From: Pavlovales sp. CCMP2436
Taxonomy: Eukaryota; Haptophyta; Pavlovophyceae; Pavlovales
Direction of reading: 5' to 3'
Assembly: GCA_026770615.1 (NCBI GenBank)
Contig: MU631528.1
Coordinates: forward strand, 47,849-60,174
Length of the DNA stretch: 12,326 bases
The position numbers and the translations under genes are program-made. The notes beneath the pieces are model-generated. The model worked only from the letters and a program-made list of their open reading frames with translations. It did not search any database and had not been told where the DNA came from. Shown one piece after another: positions 1 through 6,893 of the stretch (position 1 is its first letter; each line of letters begins with the position of its first letter).

Positions 1-107
1 TTTCTTGAGTATTCTTCCAACTTCAGTTTCTTTTTTTCTTTCTTTTTTTCTTTCTTTTTTTCCAACTTCAGTTTCTTGTACATTCTTCTCCTTCTTACGT
101 ATTATTC
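1..107. repeat. Pyrimidine-rich tandem repeat
   Basis: A nearly pure T/C stretch on the plus strand built of TTTC/TTTTTTTC runs. The 17-mer TCCAACTTCAGTTTCTT occurs twice, at 16-32 and 61-77, and the words beside it (TTTCTTG..CATTCTTC) also recur, so this is an imperfect tandem repeat of about 45 bp. It lies just past the inferred stop codon of the minus-strand IQ-motif gene, so it would be 3' flanking or UTR sequence of that gene. No coding potential is seen. Confidence 0.7.
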
Positions 108-2836
108 TTATTTTCCGTGCCTGCGTGTGTACGAGAGAGCCCCCGTCGAGTTAGCGTACGAGAGTGCGGCCTGCACGTCGAGGGCCTTTCGCGCGCGGAA
201 GCGACGCTGCAACGCCACGAAGAGGACGACTGCCGCGCGCGTTGTGAGTGTTGTTTGTAAGCGTTGGTGTGAGTGTTGTGGTGCGCATAGTGTGATTGTC
301 GTTGTAAGTGTTTATGATTATTGGCGTGAGCGTTGTGAGTGTTGTGAGTGTTGGTGTTGGCGTGAGCATTGTAATTGTTGGTGTGAGTGTTGTGAGTATG
401 TTAGGAGTACACTGCGTCGTGCGTATGGTGTGCGTATGTTGTGATTATGTTGTAAGTATGTTGTGCGTATGGTGTGCGTATGTTGTAAGTACGCTGCGAT
501 CCCCTGATGTTTCCCCTGATGTTTTCTACTTCTACTTCTTATCATACTCATACGACACTCATTTGGGAAGGAAGGGGGTGGCGAGAGAAGGACCTGTCCC
601 GGCGACGGCCGCGTACTTGCGCGAGGTGCGCTGCGCCGCGATCGCCGGGCGGACGAGGCTACGGGTAGCGCGCCCGCGCGAGTGGCGCTGCAGCAGCACC
701 GCCGCGCTGCGCATGCGCTTCAGCGCGGCGAGCGTCGAGCGGAGCGCACACCAGCGCGTCCGCATCACGTCGGCCCGGCGCTGCACCTGCTGCCTTCGCC
801 GCACGTCAATGCTGCAATTATAATAATAAGAGTGATGATGACAATGACAAAGATGATGATTATGATGATGATGATGATGATTAAAAAAAAAAAAAAAAAA
901 CCTGCTCTCCTCTGCCTTGTGCGACGAGGCTACCACCGCGTTGGCCACCGCGTCCCTGGTCCGCTGGTAGAGCAGCGAGCCCTCCGCACGCGCCCGCACG
1001 CGCCGCGCCGCCCTCCTCCGGAAGATGCGCTGCAGCAGGATGGCCGCGCGCAGCTCCTCTGCACGCCCGCGCGCGGCGACCCGCGCCAGCGTCGCCCGCC
1101 AGCGGAAGACGCAGGCGAGCAGAGTGGTGGCGGCTGCGCGCTGGCGGTGCAGCTCGCAGCGCAGGCGGTACGAGTCGGCCACCAGCAGCCCTGTTTTATT
1201 ATTATTATTGGCGTTATTAGTATTATTTTATTAGTTGTATCGTGATTGTAGTTGATGTTGTTATTGTTATTAGATATTCTCGCTTTTTTTCTTTTTCTTT
1301 TATCTTACAATCGCGCGTCTCGCCCACGAGTGGTGCGGCGGTGCGGCGCGGGCGGGCGCGGTGCTGCCCGTAGCCGGACGACGGCGGCGAGGGCGCGACG
1401 GCAGTGGAGGGGCGCCCGCTGCCGCCGGCGGGGGTGGCGGGCGCCCTGGCGGCGAGGCGCGCGCCCACTGGCCCAGCAGGGCACGCGTGCGCCGGGGGCG
1501 TGGGCGGCAGCGAGCTCGCGACGCCCGGCGGCGAGGCGGCGGCGGCCGAGGCGCGGCGGCCCGCCTCGCCAGCCGTGCGCGGCGAGGCACCACCGGTCGT
1601 GCACGGGGCGGCGGGCGCGGCGGCGGGGGCTGCGACGAAGAGCCTGCGGCCGCCGTTGCGCGTGGGGGGGCGCGTGGAGGCGGCGGAGGCGTCCGTCTCG
1701 CCCGCAGTCGCCGGCCGCCCGGCCGCCCACCGCCTGAGTGGCGGCGGCGTGGGGATGGCGATCGGCGGCACGCTGCTGCCGCCGAGCGCGCCGTCGGCGC
1801 TCGGCGGCTCGACGCGCGAGGGGGGTGCTCGGAGGTCGCGCGCAGAAGCCGACACGTGGCCCTCGCCACCTCCCTCGCCCTCGCCTGCCTTCCCCCTCGT
1901 GCCGCCACCCGTTCTGCCGCCCTCGCCGCCCTTGCCCGCCCTGCGCCCAAGCGCGGCCGACGCACTCGCCGACGTGTTGACCGCCTCGCACACGAGCTCC
2001 ATCGCCACGCTCCGCGAGAGGCGCACGGTGCCGCCCGCGTACAGGAGTGCGTCGAGCTCTTGGCCTAGGTAGTTGTGCGCGTGCAGCAGCACCTGCGGCA
2101 GCAGCCGCGGCTGCACACCCATCGCGGCCAGCTCGCCGAGCACGCGTGGCTCGAGCAGGTGCATCCGGCGTAGCTCCCCCTCGTCGTGCAGCCCGACCGG
2201 ATCGTGCCACCAGTCGGCGGAGTCGAGCTGCTCGGCCGTCGCCGTCGCCTCGTCGCGGCTGGACCTGCGCGCTCCGCCCAGGCCACTGAGTGGGAGGTGG
2301 AACCAGCGCAGCAAGAACGGGTCTGTTAGAACAGGCAGCGGAGCAAAGTGCATCTCCGTCCACATCCGGCCGATGTATTGCGCATCCGCCAGCCAGACCG
2401 GATCGTCGGTCGCGGGCGGGTGCGGTGTTGCGGCCGCCTGCGCCGCACGCAACTCGAAGAGCAACTCGGCCGCCTCGAGAGTGCTCGAGCGCCACCGCAC
2501 GAGAATCCGGCGGAGCTTGGCGCGCGCGTCCCTGAGCGCGGCCGGCGGCAGCCGTGCTGCCCCCCCGCGAATGTACGGCAGGCTGCCCAGGAAGGCGCGA
2601 AGCTGCGAAAGCACTAGCTGTCGGTCGTGGACACTAGCGGCCACGCGATGGACGAGGTCAGCCGGCGGTGGTGAGTTGGCCCGCTGCTGCTTAGCCGGCG
2701 AGGGCTGCCTCGCTGGCGAGCCAACGAGCTGCTGCCTCGCCGGTGAGCCGGCAAGCTTTGGCCTCGCTGGCGAGGGTGATACGAGCATAGGCGGCGCCTC
2801 CGTCCTTCCCCTGCGTCCAAGGAAGAAGCTTAACAT
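108..2836 (-). CDS. IQ-motif (calmodulin-binding type) protein, four exons
   Basis: Spliced model on the minus strand: exons 2836-1309, 1190-902, 811-594 and 229-108, giving 718 codons plus TAA. All three joins keep phase (TGG, AGC and GTC codons rebuilt across the junctions). The start is the first ATG in the frame, at 2836; a TTG lies two codons upstream. Residues about 15-60 are disordered, with repeated GSPAR/SPAK elements; 60-285 is a probably folded, Trp- and Leu-rich region of unknown family; 285-500 is Pro/Ala/Gly-rich low complexity. After that comes a basic helical tail with IQ-type motifs: LLQRIFRRRAARRVR (Gln 563), LLQRHSRGRATR (Gln 647), AAQRTSRKYA (Gln 666) and ALQRRFRARKAL (Gln 686), plus a degenerate one near 532-548. 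IQ motifs bind calmodulin or EF-hand light chains, so a calmodulin-responsive scaffold or cytoskeletal role is likely but inferred. No motor or kinase domain is seen. Exons 1-3 are well supported. Exon 4 is less certain: without the last splice, translation would end at TGA 561-559 (689 residues). Confidence 0.68.
230..593 (-). other. Intron 3 of the IQ-motif gene (tentative)
   Basis: A 364-nt stretch filled mostly by a simple-sequence repeat. The donor is ACAG|GTCCTT (593-588) and the acceptor GCGGCAG (to 230). The junction codon G/TC becomes Val, and the downstream frame then shows another IQ motif, with its Gln 20 residues after the previous IQ-type Gln (19 residues separate the two before). 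A second acceptor ending at 207, after a better pyrimidine tract, would instead give a different, short C-terminus without that motif. The phase match and motif spacing favour the first choice. Confidence 0.5.
241..495. repeat. GTGAGTGTT / GTAAGTATGTT simple-sequence repeat
   Basis: Imperfect tandem repeat in two sub-families: units such as GTGAGTGTT at about 241-405, then units built on GTGCGTATG and GTAAGTATG at about 405-490. On the plus strand it contains nine exact GTRAGT words (starting 244, 269, 304, 335, 344, 383, 392, 452, 485). It lies inside the inferred third intron of the minus-strand gene, where it reads as CA-rich sequence. The open frames across it are artefacts of the repeat. 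Confidence 0.75.
812..901 (-). other. Intron 2 of the IQ-motif gene (90 nt, frame-neutral)
   Basis: A low-complexity island of an 18-nt poly-T run followed by ATC/ATT triplets on the minus strand, between two Arg/Ala-rich coding blocks. It starts GTTTTT (a weak donor) and ends AATTGCAG. Removal rebuilds an AGC codon. Because 90 is divisible by 3 and there is no stop inside, retention would simply insert a Phe-then-His-rich tract of 30 residues. Splicing is preferred on composition and on the GT-AG borders. Confidence 0.68.
1191..1308 (-). other. Intron 1 of the IQ-motif gene
   Basis: A 118-nt AT-rich interruption between two GC-rich exons. On the minus strand it starts GTAAGA (1308-1303) and ends in AAACAG (to 1191). 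The split codon T/GG becomes Trp. Read through, the upstream frame becomes a Lys/Thr/Ile-rich tail unlike the rest of the protein, then stops at 1223. This is the best-supported intron of the gene. Confidence 0.82.
2690..2790 (-). repeat. Coding tandem repeat (GSPAR-type) in the IQ-motif gene
   Basis: On the plus strand the words GCCTCGCTGGCGAG or GCCTCGCCGGTGAG recur three times with roughly 27-30 nt spacing, and a diverged fourth copy sits at the left. In the minus-strand protein these encode repeated SPAR/SPAK elements separated by short Gln/Leu-containing spacers near the N-terminus. Ser-Pro pairs are possible proline-directed phosphorylation sites; that is inference from the motif only. 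Confidence 0.7.
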
Positions 2837-3104
2837 CCGCAATGTAGGGCTGGGCGGCTCTTGGCGCGCTCCTTGCGCTGGTGGCGCTGCTCGTGCGCTC
2901 GGGCGCGTGGGCCGCGATGACGGCGATGACTCTCAAGAGAAGCTAAGCGGCTCAGAAGAGCCGCATTCTGAGCGAAGTTGAGTGAGTTAGTTAGTTACGG
3001 TTTATTTTTAAAACTCTGAGAGTTAAGAGTTCTTTTACCTCAAAATAACTCCTCCCTCCTTGCCGCCCCTGGTCTGGGCGAAGGGGCATGGCGCCTGTAC
3101 TCCG
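2837..3104. promoter_or_regulatory. Divergent (bidirectional) promoter region
   Basis: The two intact genes are transcribed away from each other and their first ATGs (2836 minus, 3105 plus) are only 268 bp apart, so both promoters and 5' UTRs must lie here or overlap the coding ends. There is no convincing TATA box; TTTATTTTTAAAA at about 3000-3012 is the only AT-rich element. Overlapping inverted repeats (2947-2973) and a short TTAG/TTAGT repeat (2985-2998) are the other visible structures. The boundaries are set by the coding starts, not by mapped elements. Confidence 0.5.
2947..2973. other. Two overlapping inverted repeats
   Basis: GCGGCTC (2947-2953) pairs perfectly with GAGCCGC (2958-2964) across an AGAA loop. 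GCTCAGAA (2950-2957) pairs perfectly with TTCTGAGC (2966-2973). The two stems share bases, so only one can form at a time. The element lies between the divergent genes, and whether it ends up in a transcript depends on the unmapped start sites. Confidence 0.6.
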
Positions 3105-4880
3105 ATGGCTGAGGCGAGGCAAGCATCTGGAGCTGAAGCGTTCGCTTTTTTTAACGAAAACCTGGAACAAGGAAAAAGGACGATGGCAACCGCCCCCGTG
3201 GACGACGCCTTTGAGATAGCCGAGACCGCGGCGTGCGTGCTCGCCGGTGGGTACGCGCGCGTGGCGCTGCAGTTCCCCGACGAGCTCGTGTCGCACGCTA
3301 CCGCGGTGCACGCTGCGCTCACCGCCGCGCTGCCGGCGGCGGTGACGCTCTACGTGCTGGCGGACTGCACATTTGACGGCTCGCAGCTCGACTTCGTGGC
3401 GGCGCAGCACGTGGACGCGCAGCTTCTCGTGCACTATGGTGGCGCGCAGCTCGAGGTGAGCGGGCCCATTCCCGCGCGCCTCGTCTTCCCACGTCGCCAC
3501 GTCAATGTGCCGCAGCTCGCGGCCGCGCTGGCCGCCGCGCTCGAGCTGCAGCACGCGGCCGAGCTCGACGGTGCACTTCATCTGGCGGTACTCTACGAAC
3601 TGGGATACGCGCATGCAATGTCCGCGCTCGCCGCCGCGCTCGCCACACTTGTGCCGGGACGCGTCTCGATCGCGACGGTGCCGCGTTACTACGATGCGAT
3701 CGGCGCAAATCCCGCCGCCGCCCCGGCCGGCGGTGGCGAGGCGGCGGTGGGCGGCGAGGAGCTTTTGATCGAGGGCTTCCGGCTGCGCCTCCCGCCGACC
3801 GTCACCATGCGCAAGTGCGCGCTGGTGTACGTGGGCGAGGAAGACGCGCCGCTCGACGCCATCGTGCTGACCAGCTGCGCGGCGCGCACGGGCTCGGCTA
3901 CCGTGCCCGAGCTGCCCGAGCTGCCCGTCCTCCTCTACACACCCGCGCCACCGCCGCCAGCCGCCGAGCCGGCCGCCGCGCCACCTGCCCTCCGCAGGCT
4001 GGTGCTGCAGAGTGCGCGCCGGCTGATGCGCCGCTACTACCTGGTGCAGCGCGCGCGCGACGTGCCCACGTTTGGGCTGGTGGTGGCGACTCTCTCCGCC
4101 GCGCACTTCCGCGAGCTGCTCGAGGGACTCAAGGCCGCGCTCACTGCCGCCGGCCGGCGGTACTACGTGCTGCTGATGGGCAAGCTCAACCCGGCAAAGC
4201 TCGCCAACTTCCCCGACATCGGCATGTTCGTCATCCTGGGCAGCGCGCGCGCCTCGATGGTGGACTCGCGCGACTTCCTCGCGCCCGTGATCACCCCGCA
4301 CGAGCTCCTTCTCGCACTCTCCACCGCCGACGGTGAGTGGACGGGCGAGTACGTGCTCGACTTCCAGAAGCTGCTGCCCAAGCTTGCCGCGGCGTCGCGC
4401 GACGGGGCGGGCGCCGCCGGGGAGTTGGGTGCGGGCGGCGGCGGGGCGGCGGACGCCGAGGAGGAGGAGGAGGGCCCGCGGCTCTCGCTCCTCACCGGTC
4501 GGCTGCACGTGGGCGACTCCTCCTCCTCGTCGGCTCCGCTACCGCCCGCGGTCGCAGCGGCATCTGGCGGCGCCGTGACGATCGCGTACGAGCGCACCGT
4601 CGCGACGTATGACCCCTCCGTCGGGGGCGCGTCCTACTTGCATGCGCGCCAGTTCCAGGGGCTCGACGCGACGCCGGGCACGCACGCGGTGCAGGCGGGC
4701 GTGGCGGCGGGCAGGGCGGGCATTGCCTCGGTGTTCGCCGGTGAAGGCTCGGCCACCGGCGGTCCCGGCGGTGGTGCGCCGGTGGCGGTTCCCGCCGAGC
4801 AGCTGCTACTTGAGACCCAGCTTACTGATGCCAATTCGCTGAACGACTCCGCGGTGCTGGGGCTCGGCGTGTCCGAGTGA
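3105..4880 (+). CDS. DPH2: Diphthamide biosynthesis protein 2 (DPH2)
   Basis: DPH2 partners DPH1 in the cytosolic complex that moves the 3-amino-3-carboxypropyl group of S-adenosylmethionine onto the target histidine of elongation factor 2, the first step of diphthamide synthesis. Family signatures in order (numbering from ATG 3105): LQFPDEL near 55-61, the ADxTxxxS..DxVAA region at 87-101, VHYG at 109-112, VGEED at about 244, the Arg/Tyr-rich helix at about 302-318, GKLNPAKLANFPDI at 359-372, the DSRDFLAPVITPHEL region at about 386-400, and GRAGIAS at 536-542. Length is 591 aa, or 565 aa if translation starts at ATG 3183, directly before the conserved region; human DPH2 is about 490. The extra length comes from Pro/Ala and Gly/Glu-rich inserts (about 281-296 and 427-465). 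No intron is needed. Unusually, the positions matching the iron-sulfur cysteines are Ser93/Gln94 and Ser380. Confidence 0.95.
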   Translation: MAEARQASGAEAFAFFNENLEQGKRTMATAPVDDAFEIAETAACVLAGGYARVALQFPDELVSHATAVHAALTAALPAAVTLYVLADCTFDGSQLDFVAAQHVDAQLLVHYGGAQLEVSGPIPARLVFPRRHVNVPQLAAALAAALELQHAAELDGALHLAVLYELGYAHAMSALAAALATLVPGRVSIATVPRYYDAIGANPAAAPAGGGEAAVGGEELLIEGFRLRLPPTVTMRKCALVYVGEEDAPLDAIVLTSCAARTGSATVPELPELPVLLYTPAPPPPAAEPAAAPPALRRLVLQSARRLMRRYYLVQRARDVPTFGLVVATLSAAHFRELLEGLKAALTAAGRRYYVLLMGKLNPAKLANFPDIGMFVILGSARASMVDSRDFLAPVITPHELLLALSTADGEWTGEYVLDFQKLLPKLAAASRDGAGAAGELGAGGGGAADAEEEEEGPRLSLLTGRLHVGDSSSSSAPLPPAVAAASGGAVTIAYERTVATYDPSVGGASYLHARQFQGLDATPGTHAVQAGVAAGRAGIASVFAGEGSATGGPGGGAPVAVPAEQLLLETQLTDANSLNDSAVLGLGVSE

Positions 4881-5045
4881 ACACTGGCACCGGGCTGTCG
4901 CTATATATATCTAGATAGAGCGAGGAGGGAGATTTTGTTTCTATAATTGCTCTTTAACTTTCCCGGCGACTTGCAGCCGTTGAACTTGAAGGTCTGCGTA
5001 TCGGGCATGTCAGACCTAAATTCATTAATTCATTGTATATATCTG

Positions 5046-5065
5046 ATAGGGATTCAAGCTGGCGT
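5046..5065 (+). repeat. 20-bp direct repeat, copy 1
   Basis: ATAGGGATTCAAGCTGGCGT; recurs at 5449-5468 with one mismatch. The two copies are in the same orientation, 403 bp apart, in otherwise unremarkable AT-rich DNA. Confidence 0.75.
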
Positions 5066-5448
5066 TCATTGTATATCAATATCATATGCATGGTTATAGC
5101 ACATCGGTCGTCTCATCTGCACTTATCTGAGTCATCATTGAGTCATAATTTTTACGTCGTCTCGCAGACCAGTCTCCACACAGTCTCCACCACAAATATT
5201 GCGTCGTGGCACGCGCAACACTCTGCACTCCACGGTCTAGACTCCACCGCGTTCCTGCGCGCATAAGTATAAGTGATACACGTGTGCATCCTCTCTCCGA
5301 TGCAAACCTTACGCTTACTTGTTGTGGCTCTCAACCCTTCTTCTCTGCGTCCTGCGCGCATTCAATCGATTTCAAAACATGCATATGATACCTACTACAG
5401 CTTTACAGGCAACACCTCGAAGTCTGAACCGTGCTATCTACATTTCGA

Positions 5449-5468
5449 ATAGGGGTTCAAGCTGGCGT
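5449..5468 (+). repeat. 20-bp direct repeat, copy 2
   Basis: ATAGGGGTTCAAGCTGGCGT; 19 of 20 bases match the copy at 5046-5065. The pair could bound an old insertion or be pieces of a dispersed family. Confidence 0.75.
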
Positions 5469-5689
5469 CTGACTGTTCTGAAGGTTGTGCTGATCTGAGC
5501 GCTGCGTCGTATATATTCCCAGACTGGCTTGGTTTTCACCTAGTTGTGGCTTATTATATTTATTTTGAAACTGAGTGATTCCAAATTGGATTGGTTTTTA
5601 CCTATTGTTTTTGTTTGGTTTTGTTTGTATGATGATCTAGTTTGTTTTGTTTGTACAGTCATAGACGGGGATTAAGAAAGCTGGGAATC

Positions 5690-5805
5690 CGACTGAGGCC
5701 CAGTTTTGTAAGGTTTCTTAGGCCCCCAGTGGCAGTGAGGCTCAGTTTCTTGATTGCCAATCTGGCTCTCTCTGACTGGCAGTGAGAGTTAGTTTGTGAA
5801 GCCCC
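5690..5805 (+). repeat. Degenerate tandem repeat with GAGGCYCAGTTT core
   Basis: TGAGGCCCAGTTTTGTA (5694-5710), then TGAGGCTCAGTTTCTTGA (5736-5753), preceded by GGCAG, then CTGGCAGTGAGAGTTAGTTTG (from about 5777). The units are about 42-45 bp apart and diverged. Related single copies occur at 6117-6134 on the plus strand and at 7707-7722 on the opposite strand. Confidence 0.5.
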
Positions 5806-6170
5806 AATGTTTGTTATTTCTTAATTGCTTTAGGTGTAGTTGCCTTACGTTCGCCCCCAGGTAAGGCCTAGCCCCACGTACGTTATTATGAAGGGTCAGA
5901 GACAGGGACAGTGCGAGGACTAGGGCATGGGCAAGATAGGCAAGGCTTGGACATGGGTTTAGGGACTAAGTACTCTACCCGGCAAGACCACCGGCCCCTA
6001 TAAATTCCCTCTTTAAAATATAAGATAACCGCAAACAAATTGAGGCTTATTATTTCTTTGTTCTTAAGGTACCTCGCTATTTGAGGTCCATTTTCTTCAC
6101 TTTCTCCCAACAACATTGAGGCCCAGTTTCTTAACGTCCAGCTTTTTAATGCCTGTCTATGACTGATTCA

Positions 6171-6200
6171 GCGGCGGCGGCGGCGGCGGCGGCGGCCGCC
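6171..6200. repeat. (GCG)n trinucleotide repeat ending in a GC palindrome
   Basis: Pure GCG/CGG triplets from 6171 to 6196, ending in the palindrome GGCGGCCGCC (6191-6200). Flanking TTCA on the left and TGAA on the right make a near-perfect inverted repeat around the tract. It lies in AT-rich DNA just upstream of the SINE-like pair and is not in a credible coding frame. Confidence 0.8.
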
Positions 6201-6224
6201 GTGAATTAAAGGTATACTTTAGAA

Positions 6225-6455
6225 TGACGTGTCCTATGACAGCTCGCCTAGAGACGACGATCTTTTCAGCCCGAAGTCTCAATCGCCTCCACGGGGCTCA
6301 ACTAGACGCCGATAAGGGAGATGCGGGGCCAAACCGACTTAACCAAAGGGTGCCCACTTAAAGGGGCCAAAGGCGTAAAGTACCAAAAATTGAGTTTGAA
6401 CCCCCGACTTCAACCCAAAGGGCTGGGGTCCTATACCATTAGACTAGGAATCACT
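6225..6455 (-). mobile_element. tRNA-derived SINE-like unit, copy 1
   Basis: Read on the minus strand, the 5' end carries a tRNA-like head with an A box TAGTCTAATGG (complement of 6436-6446) and a B box GGTTCAAACTC (complement of 6392-6402). The 33 nt between the boxes match a tRNA. These are the internal RNA polymerase III promoter elements. The head is followed by a tRNA-unrelated body of about 150 nt ending in GGACACGTCA. T-stem pairing is poor, so it is not a functional tRNA gene. The D-arm resembles Gln or Arg(CCT) tRNAs, but the parent cannot be fixed by eye. About 88% identical to the adjacent copy. Confidence 0.72.
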
Positions 6456-6465
6456 TCCGAGTTAG

Positions 6466-6695
6466 TGACGTGTCCTATGACAGCTCGCCTAGAGACGACG
6501 ATCTTTTCAGTCCGAAGTCTCAGTCGCCTCCCCGGCGCTCAACCAGACGCGAGGAAGGGAGGTGTGGGGCCAAACCGACTAAACCAAAGGGTGCCCACCT
6601 AAAGGGGCCAAAGGCGTAACGGACGAGAATTAGATTTGAACCCTCGACTTCGCCCCAAAGGATTGGGGTCCTAAACCATTAGACTAGGAATCACT
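6466..6695 (-). mobile_element. tRNA-derived SINE-like unit, copy 2
   Basis: Same orientation and structure as the copy at 6225-6455, from which it is separated by 10 bp. A box TAGTCTAATGG (complement of 6676-6686), B box GGTTCAAATCT (complement of 6632-6642), 33 nt between. Hand alignment gives about 26 substitutions and one 1-nt gap over 230 positions. The most diverged segment is the T-arm and the junction to the body; the boxes and the distal 45 bp are the best preserved. No target-site duplication is evident around either copy or the pair. On the minus strand this copy is the upstream one. Confidence 0.72.
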
Positions 6696-6893
6696 AGGGT
6701 TGCGAGCTAGGTACCAGAGAAACCGATTTTTCTGAGGTTCACCAGGATATGTCCTCCCCACGCCACAACGTTGCTTGCAATATATAACAAGTTATGATTT
6801 CAGCAACATCGAAATACGTGATACAGATGTAAGCTTTAGCCTACTCTGTGTGTAAGTTTCTAGTTAAACGTCCGTCCCCAAGGGGATCTCGCT
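6696..6893. other. Unassigned spacer between SINE pair and retroelement relic
   Basis: About 200 bp of mixed composition with no long open frame, repeat or recognisable motif. It could be the distal 3' UTR of the retroelement relic or host DNA; its boundaries cannot be fixed from one copy. Confidence 0.4.

Larger units (their letters stand above)
4881..6170. other. Non-coding, AT-richer intergenic region with dispersed repeats
   Basis: After the DPH2 stop the composition drops sharply from GC-rich coding to AT-rich DNA with T-rich runs (for example 5590-5660). No open frame here shows recognisable protein content. The short ones (5033-5388 plus, 5886-6116 minus) lack GC-rich codon use like that of the two intact genes. 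What is visible: a 20-bp direct repeat (5046 and 5449), a degenerate tandem repeat at 5690-5805, and several copies of a GAGGCYCAGTTTCTT-like word. The DPH2 3' UTR must lie at the left end; no clear AATAAA signal follows the stop. Confidence 0.6.

Noticed and set aside
76..444. Cys/Trp/Val-rich 122-codon plus-strand frame
   Set aside because: It is a translation of the GTGAGTGTT simple repeat; the GC-rich part is explained by exon 4 on the minus strand.
1300..2500. Several long Arg/Ala/Pro-rich open frames on both strands
   Set aside because: Very high GC removes stops in all frames. Only the frame that joins to the IQ-motif exons through phase-matched introns is supported.
3060..3104. Extension of DPH2 to a TTG at 3060
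   Set aside because: Eukaryotic initiation at TTG is unlikely, and ATG codons at 3105 and 3183 are available in frame.
2991..4508. 505-codon open frame on the minus strand opposite DPH2
   Set aside because: A shadow of GC-rich coding DNA; its text is His/Arg/Gly-rich without motifs, while the plus strand gives clear DPH2 signatures.
5886..6116. 76-codon minus-strand frame
   Set aside because: It lies in AT-rich intergenic DNA next to repeats, has no motif, and its codon use differs from the two intact genes; chance is sufficient.
6225..6695. Two functional tRNA genes
   Set aside because: A and B boxes are present, but the T stem and the acceptor stem do not pair properly and the similarity extends 150 nt beyond a tRNA; a SINE fits better.
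6225..6695. CRISPR or satellite array
   Set aside because: Only two long copies with no short repeat-spacer structure, and a eukaryotic context.
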